A DNA stretch of 36,813 bases from the NCBI GenBank assembly GCA_964002385.1, contig CAXFFS010000003.1, forward strand, positions 1 to 36,813. Reading direction: 5' to 3'. The notes beneath the pieces were generated by a model. That model saw only the letters and a program-made list of their open reading frames with translations, ran no database searches and was not told where the DNA came from. A program made the translations under genes and the position numbers. Shown piece by piece: positions 33,528 to 36,813 of the stretch; positions within the stretch are counted from its first letter, which is position 1; the number at the start of each line of letters is the position of its first letter. This DNA comes from AEGEAN-183 sp964002385. GTDB lineage: Bacteria; Pseudomonadota; Gammaproteobacteria; Magnimaribacterales; Magnimaribacteraceae.

Positions 33528-33718
33528 CTTCTTATACTCCTCTAACTAAAATTCTTTTAGTTAGAAAATTGGATGTAAAAACATAACTTTCGTTATGATC
33601 ACTTCCATCTGCGTAGGCTTTGATAATTAAGCAAAACAAATGTTTTGCACCTACGGTCTTTGATAAATGCGAACAAACCGCACCTTACCTAAGAATTCTT
33701 TTTTAAATATATTCATTT
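33528..33718 (-). promoter_or_regulatory. rplJ leader with L10-type regulatory structure
   Basis: This 191-base spacer holds three stems on the minus strand. CGTAGG (33650-33655) pairs with CCTACG (33612-33617), enclosing a hairpin GCAAAAC-ATTT-GTTTTGC (33631-33648), which resembles the conserved L10 leader family. CATAAC-GAAA-GTTATG (33582-33597) is a GNRA-capped hairpin. CTAACTAAAA-GAA-TTTTAGTTAG (33542-33564) is a perfect 10-bp hairpin whose 3' arm abuts the GAGGAG of rplJ. The order suits control of translation by L10-L7/L12. No convincing promoter was found in the spacer, so rplJ may be read from upstream. Confidence 0.65.
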
Positions 33719-34408
33719 CTAAAAACTTAATGTACCCATATCCAATTCTATTCCTGCGCCCATAGTAGAGCTTAAAGATAATTTCTGAATAAAAATTCCT
33801 TTAGAAGAAGCTGGCTTATTTCTTTTAATATCTACTAATAAGGTCTCGATGTTTTGTTGAATCTGTTCAGAACTGTAAGAAAGATCACCTATTCTTCCAT
33901 GAACAATTCCGCTTTTATCGGCTCTATATCTAATTTGTCCAGCTTTCGCATTCTTAACAGCCTTCCCTATGTCTTTAGTTACAGTCCCAGTTTTAGGATT
34001 TGGCATTGTCCCTTTTGGTCCTAATATTTTTCCTAGAGGGCTCACTATCTTCATAGTTGCTGGAGTTGCGATTACAACATCAAAGTCATCTTCTCCTTTT
34101 TTTATCTTCTCTGCTAAATCTTCCATACCCACAGCATCAGCCCCAGATTCTAATGCTTCTTTTGCTTGTTCTGCTTCAGCAAAAACAGCAACCTTGCAAG
34201 TTTTTCCTGTGCCTGCAGGTAAGGAAGTTGCACTTCTTACTGTTTGATCAGATTTCGAAGCATCTATTCCTAAATTAATGGATACATCCACAGATTCTTC
34301 AAAATTTGTTTTAGGTCCAGATTTTAAGAATTGTATCGCTTCAGAAACTGAATACTTTCTTTCTTCTAGAGTACTCAAATACTCTTGCCTTTTACTTAGT
34401 TTTGCCAC
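33719..34408 (-). CDS. rplA: 50S ribosomal protein L1
   Basis: L1 forms the mobile stalk that handles deacylated tRNA at the E site and acts as a translational repressor in E. coli. The 229-residue product has the split domain arrangement: FEESVDVSINLGIDASKSDQ in domain I, GADAVGMEDLAEKIKKGEDD and LGKILGPKGTMPNPKTGTVT in domain II, and KNAKAGQIRYRADKSGIVHG towards the end. Its start overlaps the rplK stop by one base. Confidence 0.98.
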   Translation of the reverse strand: MAKLSKRQEYLSTLEERKYSVSEAIQFLKSGPKTNFEESVDVSINLGIDASKSDQTVRSATSLPAGTGKTCKVAVFAEAEQAKEALESGADAVGMEDLAEKIKKGEDDFDVVIATPATMKIVSPLGKILGPKGTMPNPKTGTVTKDIGKAVKNAKAGQIRYRADKSGIVHGRIGDLSYSSEQIQQNIETLLVDIKRNKPASSKGIFIQKLSLSSTMGAGIELDMGTLSF

Positions 34409-34836
34409 TACCCTTCCACCTCGATTCCTGCGCTCCTAGCACTTCCTTCTAAAGTTCTTACAGCAGCATCCATATCAGCTGCGGTTAGGTCTGGATCCTT
34501 AATTTTAGCGATCTCTTCTAGTTGAGCTCTAGTAACTTGCCCCACTTTTAGACTGTTAGGTGTGCCACTACCTTTTTCTAATCCAGCTGCTTTCTTTATA
34601 AGTATTGATGCCGGAGTGGTTTTAATAATAAAGTTAAAAGACTTATCTTCATATACAGTTATAACAACAGGAACAGGCAATCCTTTTTCTATATCATTAG
34701 TTCTCGCATTAAAAGCATTACAGAAATCCATTAGATTTAATCCATGCTGACCTAAAGCAGGGCCCACAGGAGGACTAGGAGAGGCAGTTCCAGCAGGCAC
34801 TTGTAATTTTATATAACCATTAATTTGTTTGGCCAT
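34408..34836 (-). CDS. rplK: 50S ribosomal protein L11
   Basis: L11 is part of the GTPase-associated centre and signals starvation to RelA. The 142-residue product has the N-terminal GTASPSPPVGPALGQHGLN with the proline-rich switch, and the C-terminal rRNA-binding domain ending in DMDAAVRTLEGSARSAGIEV. Its ATG overlaps the nusG stop (TAATG), so there is no leader for the L1 operator that lies ahead of rplK in E. coli. Confidence 0.98.
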   Translation of the reverse strand: MAKQINGYIKLQVPAGTASPSPPVGPALGQHGLNLMDFCNAFNARTNDIEKGLPVPVVITVYEDKSFNFIIKTTPASILIKKAAGLEKGSGTPNSLKVGQVTRAQLEEIAKIKDPDLTAADMDAAVRTLEGSARSAGIEVEG

Positions 34837-35369
34837 TATGCTTTCTCTATTTGATTGAAATTCAATTCAACAGGAGTCGATCTTCCAAAAATGAGAACTG
34901 CGACCCTAACTTTACTTTTTTCATAGTTAACTTCTTCAACAACTCCACTAAAATCATTAAAAGGCCCGTCTATAACTCTGACCATTTCTCCTGGTTCAAA
35001 GGTAATTTTTGGTTTGGCAACTTCAGCTCCATGCTCCAATTGCTGCATTATTCCTTTAGCTTCTTCTTCACTTATGGGGATAGGTTTATCTTTAGAACCA
35101 CCAATAAAACCCATTACTCTTGGAGTATCTTTGACTAGATGCCAGGTTGAATCATTTAGCTCCATCTTAACAAGCACATATCCGGGGAAAAATTTTCTTT
35201 GAATTCTTTTCTCTTGCCCTCCTCTTAATTCAACTACTTCTTCTGAAGGAACCAGAATTTCACCAAAATTATCTTCCATGCTAAACCTTTCAATTCTCTC
35301 CATTAGAGCTTCGCGTACTTTGTTCTCATAACCTGAATAAGCGTGAATTACATACCATTCCATAGTCAT
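34836..35369 (-). CDS. nusG: transcription termination/antitermination factor NusG
   Basis: NusG binds RNA polymerase through its NGN domain and Rho or S10 through its KOW domain. The start is set at the ATG at 35369 (177 aa, MTMEWYVIHAYSGYENKVRE), with AGGA five bases upstream; an ATG two codons later is also possible, while the longer frame to 35399 overlaps secE and is rejected. FPGYVLVKMELNDSTWHLVK and PRVMGFIGG mark the NGN domain; VIDGPFNDFSGVVEEVNYEK is the KOW domain. It is between secE and rplK as in E. coli. Confidence 0.98.
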   Translation of the reverse strand: MTMEWYVIHAYSGYENKVREALMERIERFSMEDNFGEILVPSEEVVELRGGQEKRIQRKFFPGYVLVKMELNDSTWHLVKDTPRVMGFIGGSKDKPIPISEEEAKGIMQQLEHGAEVAKPKITFEPGEMVRVIDGPFNDFSGVVEEVNYEKSKVRVAVLIFGRSTPVELNFNQIEKA

Positions 35370-35371
35370 AA

Positions 35372-35731
35372 CTATCCTAATAAAGAAGCTGTTGCCCAAC
35401 CAAATAAAGAATCGAGACCCCAGAGAATTAAACCGGCAATTGTTATAGCTACTATTACTATTAGCGTAGTCTGAGTAGTTTCAGGTCTCGAAGGCCAAAC
35501 AACCCTTCTAATTTCAGTTCTTGATTCTAGTATCAACTTTAGGCCCTCTTTACCCTCAACTGTTGTAACCAAAATAACAGTTGATAAAGCCAAAAGAACT
35601 AGAACTCCCAACACTCTGTATAAGAGAGGTTCTAGTGAATAATAAGAATTACCATAAATAGCTATTGCTATAAGGAGTAAACCAACTGACCAACGAAAAT
35701 AATTCTGCATAGTTCCTAATCTAACTTCCAT
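35372..35731 (-). CDS. secE: preprotein translocase subunit SecE
   Basis: SecE clamps the two halves of SecY in the inner membrane. The 119-residue product has two N-terminal hydrophobic segments (about 14-30 and 37-57), an amphipathic cytosolic helix with SRTEIRRVVWPSRPETTQTT (the conserved WP motif), and a third membrane segment (about 89-110). Three segments is the enterobacterial-type long form. A second in-frame ATG at 35710 with AGGA close by could be the true start. It is 36 bases after tRNA-Trp and 2 bases before nusG. Confidence 0.95.
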   Translation of the reverse strand: MEVRLGTMQNYFRWSVGLLLIAIAIYGNSYYSLEPLLYRVLGVLVLLALSTVILVTTVEGKEGLKLILESRTEIRRVVWPSRPETTQTTLIVIVAITIAGLILWGLDSLFGWATASLLG

Positions 35732-35749
35732 TTCTCATTTCTTGCCTTC

Positions 35750-35764
35750 TAAGCTAGTAGCTTA
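35750..35764 (-). repeat. inverted repeat just after tRNA-Trp
   Basis: TAAGCTA and TAGCTTA flank a single base, which allows a 5-bp stem with a five-base loop three bases after the encoded CCA of tRNA-Trp. It could mark a processing hairpin in the tRNA-secE spacer; it lacks a T tract and is not a terminator. Confidence 0.35.
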
Positions 35765-35767
35765 AGC

Positions 35768-35843
35768 TGGCAGGCCAGGAGGGAATCGAACCCCCAACCT
35801 GTGGTTTTGGAGACCACCGCTCTGCCAATTGAGCTACTGGCCT
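35768..35843 (-). tRNA. trpT: tRNA-Trp (anticodon CCA)
   Basis: A complete 76-base cloverleaf with encoded CCA. The acceptor stem AGGCCAG/CTGGCCT is a perfect 7 bp with G discriminator. The D arm is GCTC/GAGC, the anticodon arm is GTGGT-CTCCAAA-ACCAC with anticodon CCA, and the T arm is GGGGG-TTCGATT-CCCTC with one G-U pair. The first two bases of the mature tRNA are the last two bases of the tuf stop codon TAG, so tuf and the tRNA must share a transcript. A tRNA-Trp before secE is common in gammaproteobacteria, but an overlap of this kind is unusual. Confidence 0.97.
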
Positions 35844-36813
35844 ACTCAATAATTTTAGAAACTACCCCAGAACCTACAGTTCGTCCGCCTTCTCTTATAG
35901 CAAAGTTCATTCCTTCTTCCATTGCTACAGGAGAAATCAGTTCTACCGATATACTTAAATCATCTCCAGGCATTACCATTTCTACATCAGCAGGTAATTC
36001 AACGGCTCCAGTTACGTCAGTGGTTCTAACATAGAATTGGGGCCTATATCCTTTAAAGAATGGCGTGTGTCTTCCACCTTCTTCCTTAGTTAATACATAG
36101 ATTTGAGCTTCAAACTTAGTATGAGGAGTAATGGAACCAGGCTTAGCTAAAACCTGACCTCTCTCTACTCCATCTCTTTCAGTTCCTCTAAGAAGGATTC
36201 CAACATTTTCACCCGCTTTACCTTCGTCTAGAAGTTTTCTAAACATCTCCACGCCTGTGCAAGTGGTTTTACTTGTTTCCCTTATACCAACAATCTCTAT
36301 TTCTTCATTAACCTTAACTTCGCCTCTTTCAATTCTTCCAGTAACTACAGTGCCTCTACCTTGGATAGTGAAAATATCTTCTATCGGCATTAAGAAAGGC
36401 TTATCTAGCTCTCTTACTGGTTCTGGTATAAAAGTATCTAAAGAGTTCACAAGCTCTTTGATCTTTTCAACATTTTCGGCATCCCCCTCTAGAGCTTTTA
36501 AGGCTGAGCCTGTAATTATAGGAGTATCATCTCCTGGGAAATCATATTCAGTAAGAAGATCTCTAACTTCCATTTCTACCAGTTCTATAAGCTCAGCATC
36601 ATCAACTTGGTCGGCTTTGTTCAAGAACACAACTATGTGTTGTACTCCAACTTGCCTTGCGAGAAGAATATGTTCTCTTGTTTGGGGCATTGGACCATCA
36701 GCAGCGCTGACGACTAGAATTGCTCCATCCATCTGAGCAGCACCAGTAATCATATTTTTAACGTAGTCGGCATGACCTGGGCAATCCACGTGCGCATAGT
36801 GTCTTGCATCTGA
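35842..36813 (-). CDS. tuf: elongation factor Tu, N-terminus missing at window edge
   Basis: EF-Tu delivers aminoacyl-tRNA to the ribosome. The window holds 323 codons and the stop; about the first 70 to 75 residues, including the P-loop, lie beyond the right edge. Visible motifs are the G3 motif DCPGH in ARHYAHVDCPGHADYVKNM, the G4 motif NKAD, the SALKALEGDAE region after G4, and domain 2-3 blocks such as GRGTVVTGRIERG and GGRHTPFFKGYRPQFYVRTT. The stop is TAG, whose last two bases begin tRNA-Trp. It is the only tuf in view, since none lies between fusA and rpsJ. Confidence 0.98.
   Translation of the reverse strand, partial: SDARHYAHVDCPGHADYVKNMITGAAQMDGAILVVSAADGPMPQTREHILLARQVGVQHIVVFLNKADQVDDAELIELVEMEVRDLLTEYDFPGDDTPIITGSALKALEGDAENVEKIKELVNSLDTFIPEPVRELDKPFLMPIEDIFTIQGRGTVVTGRIERGEVKVNEEIEIVGIRETSKTTCTGVEMFRKLLDEGKAGENVGILLRGTERDGVERGQVLAKPGSITPHTKFEAQIYVLTKEEGGRHTPFFKGYRPQFYVRTTDVTGAVELPADVEMVMPGDDLSISVELISPVAMEEGMNFAIREGGRTVGSGVVSKIIE

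Noticed and set aside
36257..36736. 159-codon open frame on the plus strand opposite tuf
   Set aside because: It is the complement of highly conserved EF-Tu codons, is Ser/Thr/Ile-rich as expected from an antisense frame and has no ribosome binding site.
1..36813. CRISPR arrays, insertion sequences, toxin-antitoxin pairs, phage genes or defence islands
   Set aside because: None seen. The window is filled by conserved housekeeping genes, with no spacer long enough to hold such elements.

Overview
The window is a housekeeping locus of an AT-rich gammaproteobacterium with very tight gene packing. The lineage call rests on fabA-fabB unsaturated fatty acid genes, the ispB < > rplU-rpmA-obgE arrangement, the ssb < > uvrA pair beside rplQ, and beta/beta' subunits of proteobacterial length. 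Spacers of 0-20 bases and low GC suggest a streamlined genome, plausibly a marine SAR86-type bacterium. That last step is inference; the sequence fixes the class much better than the genus.

Layout. Positions 1-1555 hold obgE (cut by the window edge), rpmA and rplU on the minus strand behind a good sigma70-type promoter. Positions 1600-4392 hold ispB, fabA and fabB on the plus strand (quinone side chains and unsaturated fatty acids). ssb (minus) and uvrA (plus) diverge from a shared palindromic -10 element near 4875. From 7790 to the right edge everything is on the minus strand. Reading in transcription order from the right edge: tuf (5' end missing), tRNA-Trp, secE, nusG, rplK, rplA, an L10-type leader, rplJ, rplL, rpoB, rpoC, a promoter, rpsL, rpsG, fusA, a terminator, then the S10 promoter and leader, and the unbroken S10-spc-alpha series rpsJ, rplC, rplD, rplW, rplB, rpsS, rplV, rpsC, rplP, rpmC, rpsQ, rplN, rplX, rplE, rpsN, rpsH, rplF, rplR, rpsE, rpmD, rplO, secY, rpmJ, rpsM, rpsK, rpsD, rpoA, rplQ. 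Together these encode much of the ribosome, the RNA polymerase core, EF-Tu, EF-G, NusG and the SecYE translocon.

No stretch above 300 bases lacks a gene. The longest non-coding stretches are 21042-21255 (fusA terminator, S10 promoter and leader) and 33528-33718 (rplJ leader). There are no mobile elements, CRISPR arrays, rRNA genes or phage genes.

I did not find an undescribed multi-gene system. The points worth a second look are regulatory or architectural: the tuf stop codon shares two bases with the mature 5' end of tRNA-Trp; the S10 leader has two successive terminator-like hairpins; the rplJ leader keeps strong structures while spacers that carry other ribosomal-protein operators in E. 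coli have shrunk to a few bases; L3 carries an in-frame EETQP tandem repeat; and ssb and uvrA share a symmetric -10 without a LexA box.
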